Positions 23,114 to 31,805 of a stretch of DNA of 64,000 bases are shown one piece after another. Numbering within the stretch: position 1 is the stretch's first letter; every line of letters begins with the position of its first letter. The translations under genes and the position numbers were made by a program. Source of the stretch: Streptomyces lincolnensis (GTDB taxonomy: Bacteria > Actinomycetota > Actinomycetes > Streptomycetales > Streptomycetaceae); assembly GCF_001685355.1 (NCBI RefSeq), contig NZ_CP016438.1, forward strand, positions 682,001-746,000, read 5' to 3'. Below the pieces are notes generated by a model. The model saw nothing but the letters and a program-made list of their open reading frames with translations, did no database searches and had not been told where the DNA came from.

Positions 23114-25888
23114 GTGGACACTCCCCTGCAGATCCCGGATCTCACCGACGCGGACGAGATCAGCTGCGACGTCCTCGTCATCGGCGGCGGCACCGCCGGC
23201 ACCATGGCGGCCCTGACCGCCGCCGAGCACGGCGCGGACGTCCTGCTGCTGGAGAAGGCCCACGTCCGCCACTCCGGCGCGCTCGCCATGGGCATGGACG
23301 GCGTCAACAACGCGGTCATCCCCGGCCGTGCCGAGCCCGACGACTACGTCGCCGAGATCACCCGCGCCAACGACGGCATCGTCGAGCAGTCCGCCGTCCG
23401 CCAGACCGCCACCCGCGGCTTCGCCATGGTCCAGCGGCTGGAGTCCTACGGCGTGAAGTTCGAGAAGGACGAGCACGGCGAGTACGCCGTACGCCAGGTC
23501 CACCGTTCCGGCTCCTACGTGCTGCCGATGCCGGAGGGCAAGGACGTCAAGAAGGTCCTGTACCGGCAGCTGCGGCGGCGCGAGATGCGGGAGCGGATCC
23601 GGATCGAGAACCGGGTGATGCCGGTGCGCGTACTCACGGCGGAGGGGCGTGCCGTGGGCGCGGTCGGCTTCCACACCCGCACGGGCGCCTTCGTCACCGT
23701 CCGCGCGGGCGCGGTCATCCTGGCGACCGGCGCCTGCGGCCGCCTCGGTCTGCCCGCCTCCGGCTACCTGTACGGCACGTACGAGAACCCCACCAACGCG
23801 GGCGACGGCTACGCGATGGCGTACCACGCGGGCGCCGAGCTGACCGGTATCGAGTGCTTCCAGATCAACCCGCTGATCAAGGACTACAACGGTCCCGCCT
23901 GCGCCTACGTCGCCAACCCGTTCGGCGGCTACCAGGTCAACCGGCACGGCGAACGCTTCGTCGACTCCGACTACTGGTCGGGCCAGATGATGGCGGAGTT
24001 CGCGGCGGAAGTGGCGAGCGACCGGGGCCCGGTCTATCTGAAGCTGAGCCACCTCCCGGAGGAGTCGGTCTCGGCCCTGGAGTCGATCCTGCACTCGACG
24101 GAGCGCCCGACCCGTGGCACCTTCCACGCAGGCCGCGGCCACGACTACCGCACCCATGACGTCGAGATGCACATCTCCGAGATCGGCCTGTGCGGCGGCC
24201 ATTCGGCCTCGGGAGTACGGGTCGACGACCACGCCCGTACGACCGTCCCCCGCCTGTACGCCGCCGGGGACCTGGCCTGTGTCCCGCACAACTACATGAT
24301 CGGCGCGTTCGTCTTCGGGGACCTGGCGGGCGCGGACGCGTCCCAGTACACGCCGTACGAAGGGGAGTTGCCCCTCGACCAGCTCCAGGAGGCGCACGAG
24401 CTGATCTACCGCCCGCTGCGCAACCCCGACGGCCCGCCGCAGCCCCAGGTCGAGTACAAGCTGCGCCGCTTCGTGAACGACTACGTGGCCCCGCCCAAGT
24501 CCGGCGCCCGGCTGTCGCTGGCCCTGGAGGCGTTCGAGCGGATGCGCGCCGACATCGCCGCGATGGGCGCCGGCACCCCGCACGAGCTGATGCGCTGCGC
24601 GGAGGTGAGCTTCATCCGCGACTGCGCGGAGATGGCCGCGCGGGCCTCCCTGGCCCGCACGGAGTCCCGCTGGGGTCTCTACCACGACCGTCTCGACCAC
24701 CCCCACCGTGACAACGCGTCGTGGTTCCACCACCTCGACCTGCGCAAGTCCCCCACCGGTGCGATGGAGTTCACGGCCCGTCCCGTCGCTCCCTATCTGG
24801 TCCCGGTCGACGGCTTCACCGCGGTCGGCGGCTCCTCCCGCCACCTCGGCGAGGTCCACCCGGAACAGGTCGCGACCGCCGGGGCCCGGGAAGCGGCGCC
24901 GGTGGCGATACGGCAGGAGCCCGCCCCGACCGACACGACCGCCCGCCCCGGTACCGACACGGAAGCGCCGGCCACACCGCGCCTGCTCGAACTGCTCTCC
25001 CTCGCGGAGGACGAGCCCCGGCTCTCCGCCCTGGCGCCCTACCTGACCGACCCCGAGCCCACCGTTCGCCGGACGGCCGTCACCGTGCTGACGGAGACGG
25101 TGCCACCGGGCACCGGACCGGCACTGGCCGCCACCCTCGCCGACCCCGACGCCGGCGTCCGCGCAGCCGCGGCCGCCTCACTGCGCGAACTGGTCGAGAC
25201 GCTGGACCCCGAACCCGCCCTGCGCGACGGCCTCGTCGCCGCCCTGTCCGAAGCCGACCCCCTCGCCCGTGCCGCCGCACTCGACGTCCTGCGCACCCTG
25301 CGCCTCGGCGACACCGGGCTGTTCACCGGCTCCCTGTCGGACGCGGACATCGCCGTGCGTATCGCGGCCGTGCGAGCACTCGTGTCGGTCGACGCCGCCG
25401 GGGAGCTGGCCCGCGCGGCGGCCGCCGACCCGTCCCGCGAGGTCCGCGTCACCATCGCCAAGGCCCTGTCCACCGTGACCGCGGGACAGCCCGACGGCAC
25501 CACGTCGGCCGGCCCCGCACCGGACATGATCCTCTCGGCCCTCACCGAGCTCATCGACGATCCCGACGCCCTGGTGCGTGCGGCCGCCTACGAAGCACTG
25601 GGCACGACCGGCTGCCCGGCGCCCCTGGCCGCACGCGCGGAAGCAGCCCTGTCCGACCCGGCCTGGCAGGTCCGGGCCGGCGCCGGCACCGCCCTCTCCC
25701 ATGCGGCCCCCGGCCTCGCCGTACCCGCCCTCGCCAAGGCCCTCACCGACCCGAACGCCGACGTCCGCAAGGCCGCCGTGACAGCACTGACCCGGCACCG
25801 CGCCACCGAGGACGCCCGAGCGGCCCTGACCACCGCGACAACGGACCCGGACGCGGACGTGAGGGCCTATGCGGCCCGGGCACTGTGA
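23114..25888 (+). CDS. AprA/fumarate-reductase-like flavoprotein fused to C-terminal HEAT repeats
   Basis: 924 residues from a GTG with GAAAGG upstream. Residues 1-600 are an FAD oxidoreductase of the succinate dehydrogenase/fumarate reductase/AprA group: VLVIGGGTAGTMAALTAAEH (dinucleotide fold), RHSGALAMGMDGVNN, VILATGACGRLGLPASGYLY and VPRLYAAGDLACVPHN. The linker is rich in A, P and T. From about residue 620 to the end there are roughly nine HEAT repeats (EPTVRRTAVTVL, DAGVRAAAAASL, NADVRKAAVTAL, DADVRAYAARAL), usually protein-binding. With the AprB-like ferredoxin and sulfonate-type importer in the same operon, a redox step on an imported sulfur or other anionic compound is inferred. No substrate is proven. 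Confidence 0.88.
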   Translation: MDTPLQIPDLTDADEISCDVLVIGGGTAGTMAALTAAEHGADVLLLEKAHVRHSGALAMGMDGVNNAVIPGRAEPDDYVAEITRANDGIVEQSAVRQTATRGFAMVQRLESYGVKFEKDEHGEYAVRQVHRSGSYVLPMPEGKDVKKVLYRQLRRREMRERIRIENRVMPVRVLTAEGRAVGAVGFHTRTGAFVTVRAGAVILATGACGRLGLPASGYLYGTYENPTNAGDGYAMAYHAGAELTGIECFQINPLIKDYNGPACAYVANPFGGYQVNRHGERFVDSDYWSGQMMAEFAAEVASDRGPVYLKLSHLPEESVSALESILHSTERPTRGTFHAGRGHDYRTHDVEMHISEIGLCGGHSASGVRVDDHARTTVPRLYAAGDLACVPHNYMIGAFVFGDLAGADASQYTPYEGELPLDQLQEAHELIYRPLRNPDGPPQPQVEYKLRRFVNDYVAPPKSGARLSLALEAFERMRADIAAMGAGTPHELMRCAEVSFIRDCAEMAARASLARTESRWGLYHDRLDHPHRDNASWFHHLDLRKSPTGAMEFTARPVAPYLVPVDGFTAVGGSSRHLGEVHPEQVATAGAREAAPVAIRQEPAPTDTTARPGTDTEAPATPRLLELLSLAEDEPRLSALAPYLTDPEPTVRRTAVTVLTETVPPGTGPALAATLADPDAGVRAAAAASLRELVETLDPEPALRDGLVAALSEADPLARAAALDVLRTLRLGDTGLFTGSLSDADIAVRIAAVRALVSVDAAGELARAAAADPSREVRVTIAKALSTVTAGQPDGTTSAGPAPDMILSALTELIDDPDALVRAAAYEALGTTGCPAPLAARAEAALSDPAWQVRAGAGTALSHAAPGLAVPALAKALTDPNADVRKAAVTALTRHRATEDARAALTTATTDPDADVRAYAARAL

Positions 25889-26070
25889 CCGACCGCTGCG
25901 AGGGAGACGACGGCCGGCTGCGGCCGGCTCGGCGGCGAGAGCGACGGGCTGTACGGCCATAGCGCCGGGGAACGCACGGCTCCTCAGCCCGCGCGCCCCC
26001 AGCGGTGGCGGGACTCCCTCGCCAACGGGTGCTCAAGGGTGCCGCGGAAGCGCTCCGGCAGGATGACCTC

Positions 26071-26463
26071 ATGCTCACCGTCCTCGGGGGTCTTCCCGCC
26101 ACCGGCAAGACCACGCTGGCCCGTCTCCTGGCCGACCGCACCGGCGCGGTGCATCTGCGGCAGGGGCTGTCCGTGGTCGCCGAGTCGGTCAACCCCCTTG
26201 CGGTGACTCGGGACGCGTGGCGCGACGCGGCGGTGCGGGCGGGTGTGCCGTACGTCGAGGTGGAGGTGGTCTGCTCGGATCCGGTCGAGCACCGGCGGCG
26301 TGTGGGCGCGCGGTCGGTCGACATCCCGGATCTGCCGCTGCCGGGTTGGGAACAGAACGTCGAGCGGGAGTACGAGCGGTGGCACCGTGAGCGTGCTGTG
26401 GTGGACACCGCGGGGCGGAGCGTGGAGGAGTCGTTGGGCTCTCTCCCGCGCGTGCTCGGCTGA
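26071..26463 (+). CDS. P-loop AAA/zeta-like kinase with an internal deletion
   Basis: 130 residues from ATG 26071. LTVLGGLPATGKTTLARLLA is a clear Walker A of the small bacterial AAA/gluconokinase-like family, and GLSVVAESVNPLAVTRDAWR is the usual second block. Between them the family normally has 35-45 residues with the D-x-I-E substrate-lid region. Here GAVHLR joins QGLSVVAES directly, so that part is missing while the frame stays open. The protein is probably inactive or altered. The GNAT gene at 26470 is convergent. Confidence 0.65.
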   Translation: MLTVLGGLPATGKTTLARLLADRTGAVHLRQGLSVVAESVNPLAVTRDAWRDAAVRAGVPYVEVEVVCSDPVEHRRRVGARSVDIPDLPLPGWEQNVEREYERWHRERAVVDTAGRSVEESLGSLPRVLG

Positions 26464-26469
26464 CGCCGG

Positions 26470-26910
26470 TTACAGGGTGCGGGTGAAGACGACCATCGGC
26501 CGGCCGGGACCGTCGTAGTCCTCCACGACGCGCGCGTCGAAGCCGAGCGTGCGATGGAAGGCGATCGACCCCTTGTTGGTGACCGACGTGATCGCTTTGA
26601 GGCGGACCGCTCCCTGGCTACGGGCGATCCCGGTGAAGTGCCTGTAGAGGCGGCGGCCGAGGCCGGTGCCGCGGCTGTCGTCCCGGGTGGCGATCAGGTG
26701 GACGTACCCGGTCTGTTCGGGGGTGACGAAGCCGAAGAGGTATCCGCGGATGCCGTCCTCGGCGCGGGCGACCATGCATGTGGCGCCGAACTCCCGCAGC
26801 AGCACGGGCTGATGGAGCGCCCGCAGGTCCCGCTCACCCCAGTAGCGGGCGTGGTCCGCAAGCACCTGGCGGAGGTCGCTGACATCTGCGGGGACGATCT
26901 CGAGCGGCAT
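26470..26910 (-). CDS. GNAT-family N-acetyltransferase
   Basis: 146 residues. YVHLIATRDDSRGTGLGRRL is the acetyl-CoA-binding R/Q-x-x-G-x-G/A loop, and SVTNKGSIAFHRTLGFDARV is the C-terminal motif B. The protein is a single cytoplasmic GNAT domain; the acceptor is unknown. An in-frame start 12 bases upstream (26922) is possible. It is not in an evident operon. Confidence 0.85.
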   Translation of the reverse strand: MPLEIVPADVSDLRQVLADHARYWGERDLRALHQPVLLREFGATCMVARAEDGIRGYLFGFVTPEQTGYVHLIATRDDSRGTGLGRRLYRHFTGIARSQGAVRLKAITSVTNKGSIAFHRTLGFDARVVEDYDGPGRPMVVFTRTL

Positions 26911-27042
26911 GGCTCCGATCATGACACGGGTGGTCGGTGCGGGTGGTGGTCACCGTCGGGACCAGGCCGATCCTGCTCGTGAGCGGCGCGACGCGGGCGG
27001 GTGTGGCCACCGCGTCGAGCCGGTCTGCGCCCCCTGGGTGGG

Positions 27043-28026
27043 CTACCTGTTGGTCTTGGGCAGGCCGGGCGGGTTGATCTCCGACTTGGTCACGGCCTCG
27101 TCGGACAGGCCCCAGCGCTTGAGCACCTTCGCGTAGGTGCCGTTGTCGATGACGTGGTTGAGGGCGTCGGCGAGCGGCTCGACCAGACCGCTGTCCTTCT
27201 TGGTGGTGGCCGCGATGAGGCCCTGGAGAGTGGCGCCGGCGCCGGAGTAGGTGCCGACGACTTCCGTCTTGCCGGTGGTGGCCGCGTGGTAGGCGGCGGT
27301 CGGGTTGGGGCCGAGGTAGAGGTCGATGCGGCCGGACTGGAGGGCGAGGTAGGTGTCGCTGTCGTTCTGGTAGTACTTGATGTTCACGGGCTTGCGGCCG
27401 GCCTTCTCGTTTTCCTTGCTCCACTCGATCAGCAGCTTCTCCTGGTTGGTGCCGCTGCCCACCGCGACCGTCTTGCCCGCCACGTCCTCGGGCCCGGTGA
27501 CCTTCGGACCGCTGCCCTTCTTCGCCTCGAAGCCCAGGTTGTCCTCGCGGTAGGTGGCGAAGTCGTACTTCTCCTTGCGCTCCTCGGTGACGGTGATGTT
27601 GCTGAGGCCGACGTCGTATTTGGCGCTGTCCAGGCCGACGAAGATGTTCTCCCAGGAGACCGTGTTGATGTGCGGCTTGAGGCCGAGCACGTCGGCGACG
27701 AGGTGGGCGAGGTCGGGTTCGACGCCGATGACGGTCTTGTTGTCGGTGGCGAAGAAGGTCAGCGGCGCGGCCGAGCCGGAGGAGCCGACGATCTCCAGGG
27801 TTCCTCTCTTGCGGATCTCCTCCGGGACCTCGGCGGCGATGGAGTCGACCTTGCCGGTGGTGATGCGGTCCTGGTCCGGGCTGATGTTGATCTTCGTCTT
27901 GCTGCCCGACGTGGCCGCGACCTCGGTCGTACCGCCGTCCGTGGGGTTGCTGCACGCGGCGAGGAGGAGAGCGGCGGTGAGTCCCGTCGCGGCTGCGGCG
28001 GTGCGGCGGGTGATCGAGGTGGACAT
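27043..28026 (-). CDS. ABC transporter substrate-binding lipoprotein, polar amino-acid type
   Basis: 327 residues. Lipobox ALLLAACSN near residue 20. EEIRKRGTLEIVGSSGSAAPLTF, GVEPDLAHLVADVLGL, NIFVGLDSAKYDVGLSNITV and TEERKEKYDF are the family 3 amino-acid receptor signatures. ATG 28026 has GAGGAGC upstream. It is the last gene of the leftward operon (LLM, GNAT, permease, ATPase, receptor), and by analogy with the Bacillus ytm and yxe operons the ligand may be a cystine- or S-substituted-cysteine-like compound. That assignment is inference. Confidence 0.88.
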   Translation of the reverse strand: MSTSITRRTAAAATGLTAALLLAACSNPTDGGTTEVAATSGSKTKINISPDQDRITTGKVDSIAAEVPEEIRKRGTLEIVGSSGSAAPLTFFATDNKTVIGVEPDLAHLVADVLGLKPHINTVSWENIFVGLDSAKYDVGLSNITVTEERKEKYDFATYREDNLGFEAKKGSGPKVTGPEDVAGKTVAVGSGTNQEKLLIEWSKENEKAGRKPVNIKYYQNDSDTYLALQSGRIDLYLGPNPTAAYHAATTGKTEVVGTYSGAGATLQGLIAATTKKDSGLVEPLADALNHVIDNGTYAKVLKRWGLSDEAVTKSEINPPGLPKTNR

Positions 28027-28064
28027 GGTCGTGCTCCTCGCGTGCGGAAAGGGGTGAGGGGTGG

Positions 28065-28871
28065 TCACAGGACCTTGGAGAGGAACGCGCGGGTGCGTTC
28101 GTGCTGCGGGTTGTCCAGGACGGCGGCGGGTGCGCCCTGCTCCACGACGACTCCGCCGTCCATGAACACCACGGTGTCGGCGACCTCGCGGGCGAAGCCG
28201 ATCTCGTGACTCACGACGATCATGGTGGTGCCGGTGCGGGCCAGGTCCTTGATGACGTCGAGGACTTCGCCGACCAGTTCCGGGTCGAGTGCCGAGGTGG
28301 GCTCGTCGAAGAGCAGCACCTTCGGCTCGACGGCGAGTGCGCGGGCGATGGCGACGCGCTGCTGCTGGCCGCCGGAGAGCTGCCGCGGATAGGCATCGGT
28401 CTTGTCGGCGAGCCCGACCCGGTCGAGCAGCCGACGGGCGGTTTCCTCCGCCTCCTTGCGGGGGCGGCGCAGCGCGGAGACGGGTGCCTCGATCAGGTTC
28501 TCCAGCACGGTCAGATGCGGGAAGAGGTTGAAGTTCTGGAAGACGAACCCGATGTGGGTGCGCTGCTTCAGTACGTCCTTCTCCTTCAGTTCGTGCAGCT
28601 TGTCGCCGGAGCGGCGGTAGCCGATGAGCTCGCCGTCGATGCTGATCCAGCCCTGGTTGACCTTCTCCAGGTGGTTGATGGCGCGCAGCAGCGTGGACTT
28701 CCCCGAGCCGGACGGGCCGAGGATCACGGTGACCTCGCCGGCCCGGACCTGGAGGTGGACGCCGCGCAGCACTTCCAGCGGGCCGAAGCTCTTGTGGACG
28801 CCGTGGACGTCCACCATCACGCCGTCCACCGTCGGCTCCGCGTCCTTGACGGGCACCGTCACGTCACTCAT
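28065..28871 (-). CDS. ABC transporter ATPase, polar amino-acid type (GlnQ/TcyN-like)
   Basis: 268 residues. Walker A GPSGSGKST, FVFQNFNLFPHLTVLEN, signature LSGGQQQRVAIARALAVEP, Walker B VLLFDEPTSALDPELVGEVL and VVSHEIGFAREVAD are intact and are the polar amino-acid subgroup forms. The ATG overlaps the permease stop (ATGA). The receptor gene follows 38 bases downstream. Confidence 0.93.
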   Translation of the reverse strand: MSDVTVPVKDAEPTVDGVMVDVHGVHKSFGPLEVLRGVHLQVRAGEVTVILGPSGSGKSTLLRAINHLEKVNQGWISIDGELIGYRRSGDKLHELKEKDVLKQRTHIGFVFQNFNLFPHLTVLENLIEAPVSALRRPRKEAEETARRLLDRVGLADKTDAYPRQLSGGQQQRVAIARALAVEPKVLLFDEPTSALDPELVGEVLDVIKDLARTGTTMIVVSHEIGFAREVADTVVFMDGGVVVEQGAPAAVLDNPQHERTRAFLSKVL

Positions 28872-29890
28872 CGGCTGTCTCCCAAGGGCTTCAGGGGTAC
28901 GACGGGCTGGTTGCGCTGTGCGGCGGCCGCGCGCAGGTTGCGCACGAAGCGCCGGGCACGCTGGAGTGGGGTGGGCGGCGGGGTGCGGTTGGCGCCCCGG
29001 GCGTAGCGGCGCTCCACGTAGTACTGGGCGACCGACAGCAGGGAGGTGAGGACGACGTACCAGGCGGTGGCGACCAGCAGCAGCGGGATCACGCGGCCGT
29101 TGCGGCCGTAGATGACCTGCACCTGGTAGAACAGCTCGCCGATGGACATCACGTAGACCACCGAGGTGCCCTTGAGCAGGCCGATGATCTCGTTGCCCGC
29201 TGTGGGCAGGATGGCGCGCATGGCCTGCGGCAGCATGATGCGGCGGATCTGCCGCAGCCGGGGGATGCCGAGTGCGGCGGCTGCTTCGAGCTGTCCGTGA
29301 TCGACGGAGATGACGCCGCCGCGGACGATCTCGGCGGCGTACGCGGCCTGGTGCAGCGTCAGCCCGATGATGGCGGCGCCGATGGTGCCGATGAGGTTGT
29401 TGCTGTCGACGGACCAGAACACCGGTCCGAAGGGGATGCCGACGCCCAACGACTCGTACAACGCGCTCAGGTTGAACCAGAACACCAGCTGGACGATCAT
29501 CGGGATGGAGCGGAAGATCCAGATGTAGGTCCAGGCGACGGTCTGGAGCACCGGGCTGCGCGACAGCCGCATGAAGGCCAGGACGGTGCCCAGGAGGAAG
29601 CCCAGCACGGTGGCGTACGCGGTGAGCTGGAGGGTCACCCACACCGCCTGGACGATCGTCTCGGACAGGATGTAGTCGCGGAAGACGTGCCATTCCCATA
29701 CGGGGTTGGTGGCCAGGCCGTGGGCGAACTGGGCGACCAGCACGATCACGGCGACGGCCGCCACCCAGCGGGCGTAGTGGCGGGCGGGGACGACCTTGAG
29801 CGAGGCCGGATCGTGCGGGGCGGGCGGTGCTTCGGGGCCGGTGCCCGGGGTGGCCGCGCCGGGCGGTGCGGTGTCGGTGGTGGATGTCAT
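28868..29890 (-). CDS. ABC transporter permease, polar amino-acid type
   Basis: 340 residues. After a proline-rich cytoplasmic N-terminus (about 40 residues) come the HisM/GlnP-type spans, including YIWIFRSIPMIVQLVFWFN and the EAA loop QLEAAAALGIPRLRQIRRIM followed by LPQAMRAILPTAGNEIIGLL. ATG 29890 with AGGAA is preferred to the frame start at 29908. It lies 21 bases after the GNAT gene and overlaps the ATPase start. Confidence 0.9.
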   Translation of the reverse strand: MTSTTDTAPPGAATPGTGPEAPPAPHDPASLKVVPARHYARWVAAVAVIVLVAQFAHGLATNPVWEWHVFRDYILSETIVQAVWVTLQLTAYATVLGFLLGTVLAFMRLSRSPVLQTVAWTYIWIFRSIPMIVQLVFWFNLSALYESLGVGIPFGPVFWSVDSNNLIGTIGAAIIGLTLHQAAYAAEIVRGGVISVDHGQLEAAAALGIPRLRQIRRIMLPQAMRAILPTAGNEIIGLLKGTSVVYVMSIGELFYQVQVIYGRNGRVIPLLLVATAWYVVLTSLLSVAQYYVERRYARGANRTPPPTPLQRARRFVRNLRAAAAQRNQPVVPLKPLGDSR

Positions 29891-29911
29891 CGTGATGTTC
29901 CTGCTCAACTT

Positions 29912-30436
29912 TTATGTGTGCTCGGGCGGCGGGATGTCGAGGTGCTTCTCGAAGGGCAGCGGGCCGATGGTTTCCGGGTCGGCTTCCGTGTCGAACAGCG
30001 GCAGGTAGCCGGTGACCAGGTACAGCCCCCGCGCCTCGGGCTGGCGCGGACCGGTGGTCAGGTAGATCCGCCGGTAGCCGCGTGCGTGCGCCTCGCGCTC
30101 CAGCTCGGCGACGACGCGGCGGGCGAGGCCGCGCCGCCGGTGGGCGGAGTGGGTCCAGATCCGCTTCAGCTCGGCCGTGTTCGCGTCGTACCGGCGGAAG
30201 GCGCCGCCCGCGACCGGCTCTCCGCGCTCCAGGAGCAGCAGCAGGACGCCGCCGTACGGCGCGGTGAACTCCTCGTCGGGGTAGCGGGAGATCTCGGCGT
30301 GGGCGTCCTTGCCGTAGCGCGCGGAGTACTCGTCGCCGAGTTCTCGCAGGAGCGGCTCGACCCGAGGGTCGGACACCGGCACTTCGATGACGGTCAACTC
30401 GGCTGCTGAAGACGGAGGTTGGGCGACCGAGGTCAT
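29912..30436 (-). CDS. GNAT-family N-acetyltransferase in sulfur operon
   Basis: 174 residues. ELKRIWTHSAHRRRGLARRV is the acetyl-CoA loop and RIYLTTGPRQPEARGLYLVTGYLPLF the C-terminal GNAT motif. The start codon overlaps the stop of the LLM monooxygenase (ATGA), so the two proteins are made together. In Bacillus S-alkylcysteine salvage, a GNAT acetylates the S-substituted cysteine before an LLM monooxygenase oxidises it; this gene fits that role by context. No M20-type deacetylase lies in the operon. Confidence 0.85.
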   Translation of the reverse strand: MTSVAQPPSSAAELTVIEVPVSDPRVEPLLRELGDEYSARYGKDAHAEISRYPDEEFTAPYGGVLLLLLERGEPVAGGAFRRYDANTAELKRIWTHSAHRRRGLARRVVAELEREAHARGYRRIYLTTGPRQPEARGLYLVTGYLPLFDTEADPETIGPLPFEKHLDIPPPEHT

Positions 30437-31590
30437 CCGCTCACCGCCGCCAGGGTCTGCGTCCCGCGTGCCGCCCGCTCGGCATCGCGCTTGGCGACCT
30501 CCTCGCGGACGATCGGGATCACGTGCCGTCCGAAGTCGACGGCGTCGCCCAGCAGGTCGTAGCCGCGCGCGGAGAGGATGTCGACGCCGAGGTCGTAGTA
30601 GTCGAGCAGCGCCTGGGCGACTGTCTCCGGGGTGCCGACCAGCGCGTTGGAGTTGCCCGCACCACCGGTCGCGGCGGCGGTGGGTGTCCACAGGGCTCGG
30701 TCGTAGCGCTCCCCCGCCTCGGCGATGGCGACCAGCCGCTGCGAGCCGACGTTTTGAGGTGTTGCGGCCTGCGGCTGGGTATGCCCGTTGTGGCGCTTGG
30801 TGATCGTCTCGCCCTTCTCCTTGCGGGCCTTGATCGCGCCGACCGTGCGGTGGGCCTTCTCCCAGGCGAGTCCCTCGGTCGGGGCGATGATCGGGCGGAA
30901 GGCGACCTGGATGCGGGGCACGTCGGTGCGGCCCGCGGCCCGCGCTGCGGCCTTGACGTTCTCGATCTGCTCGGCGGTCTTCGCCAGGGGCTCGCCCCAC
31001 AGGCAGTAGATGTCGGCCTCGGCGCCGCCGGCGGCGTGCGCGGCGGGAGACGAGCCGCCGAACGACACGTTCGGGCGGGGCTGTTGGACGGGGAAGACAT
31101 CGCTGACGAAGTCGTGGAAGCGGTAGTGCTCGCCCTCGTGGTCGAAGGGCTCATGGGTGGTCCAGATCTTCTTGACGATGCGGATGTACTCGCGGGTGCG
31201 GGCGTAGCGCTCGTCCTTGGTGAGGGTGTCGCCCTCGCGGCCCTGTTCGCGGTCGTTGCCGCCGGTGATGAAGTGCACGGTCAGCCGGCCGTCGCTGATC
31301 TGGTCGAGGGTGGCGAAGGTCTTGGCGGCGAAGGTGGGGTACGAGACGTTGGGCCGGTGGGCGAGCAGGATCCGCAGGTGCTCCAGCCGGCTCGCGATGT
31401 ACGCGGCGGCCGGCGCGGGGTCCGGCGAACCGGAACCGTAGGCGAACAGCACCCGGTCCCAGCCGTGGTCCTCGTGCGCCCGGGCGAGCCGGAGCGTGTA
31501 CTCCTTGTCGAACGCGGCGCCGGAGCGCGGCGTGGTTTCGGAGCCGTCGTTGGTGGCGGCGATGCCGAGGAACTCCACGGGCATGGGCAT
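30433..31590 (-). CDS. FMNH2-dependent LLM monooxygenase (SsuD / S-alkylcysteine type)
   Basis: 385 residues. MPVEFLGIAATNDGSE, DRVLFAYGSGSPDPAP, AHRPNVSYPTFAAKTFATLD, GRLTVHFITGGNDREQGREG and YARTREYIRIVKKIW are the SsuD-like alkanesulfonate monooxygenase motifs, which cleave C-S bonds with reduced FMN and oxygen. GAAAGG precedes ATG 31590; a second ATG lies two codons on. It heads the operon with a GNAT and an amino-acid ABC importer. That gene set matches S-substituted-cysteine salvage better than plain sulfonate use. The Cys-Cys leader peptide at 31806-31883 lies just upstream. Confidence 0.88.
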   Translation of the reverse strand: MPMPVEFLGIAATNDGSETTPRSGAAFDKEYTLRLARAHEDHGWDRVLFAYGSGSPDPAPAAAYIASRLEHLRILLAHRPNVSYPTFAAKTFATLDQISDGRLTVHFITGGNDREQGREGDTLTKDERYARTREYIRIVKKIWTTHEPFDHEGEHYRFHDFVSDVFPVQQPRPNVSFGGSSPAAHAAGGAEADIYCLWGEPLAKTAEQIENVKAAARAAGRTDVPRIQVAFRPIIAPTEGLAWEKAHRTVGAIKARKEKGETITKRHNGHTQPQAATPQNVGSQRLVAIAEAGERYDRALWTPTAAATGGAGNSNALVGTPETVAQALLDYYDLGVDILSARGYDLLGDAVDFGRHVIPIVREEVAKRDAERAARGTQTLAAVSG

Positions 31591-31778
31591 GGCCTTTCGG
31601 GGATTTCCGGCGGCACGCAGGCATGGCGGAATCGCCTTGCGTGCAGGCATGAGTGAACTGACCGTCAGGCAGACGGGTCGGTGCAGGCGTGACGACGTCG
31701 AGCGTCGGGAGAAGCAGAGCGGCGGCAGCGCGCGTGAAGACAGAACGCGGCCCGCGACGGGGTCACCGAGAGAGGTAA

Positions 31779-31796
31779 GGGCCGGTCAGACGGCCC
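31779..31796 (-). terminator. Hairpin directly after the leftward leader peptide (attenuator candidate)
   Basis: GGGCCG and CGGCCC pair perfectly around a six-base loop (31779-31796), ten bases past the leader stop on the minus strand. It lies between the leader and the LLM gene, where an attenuation structure would be expected. There is no clear U-run. Confidence 0.4.
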
Positions 31797-31805
31797 GCTG
31801 CCGAG

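Noticed and set aside
22781..24859. Long minus-strand frame opposite the flavoprotein
   Set aside because: It is an antisense shadow; the plus-strand gene has clear FAD motifs and operon context.
23114..25888. Calling the flavoprotein a true adenylylsulfate reductase or succinate dehydrogenase subunit
   Set aside because: No sulfate-reduction genes, no membrane anchor subunits and a HEAT fusion are present. Only superfamily membership is supported.
28065..29699. A 544-codon frame extending the amino-acid ABC ATPase upstream
   Set aside because: The extra 270 residues are a shadow of the permease gene. The ATPase starts at 28871 with an ATGA overlap.
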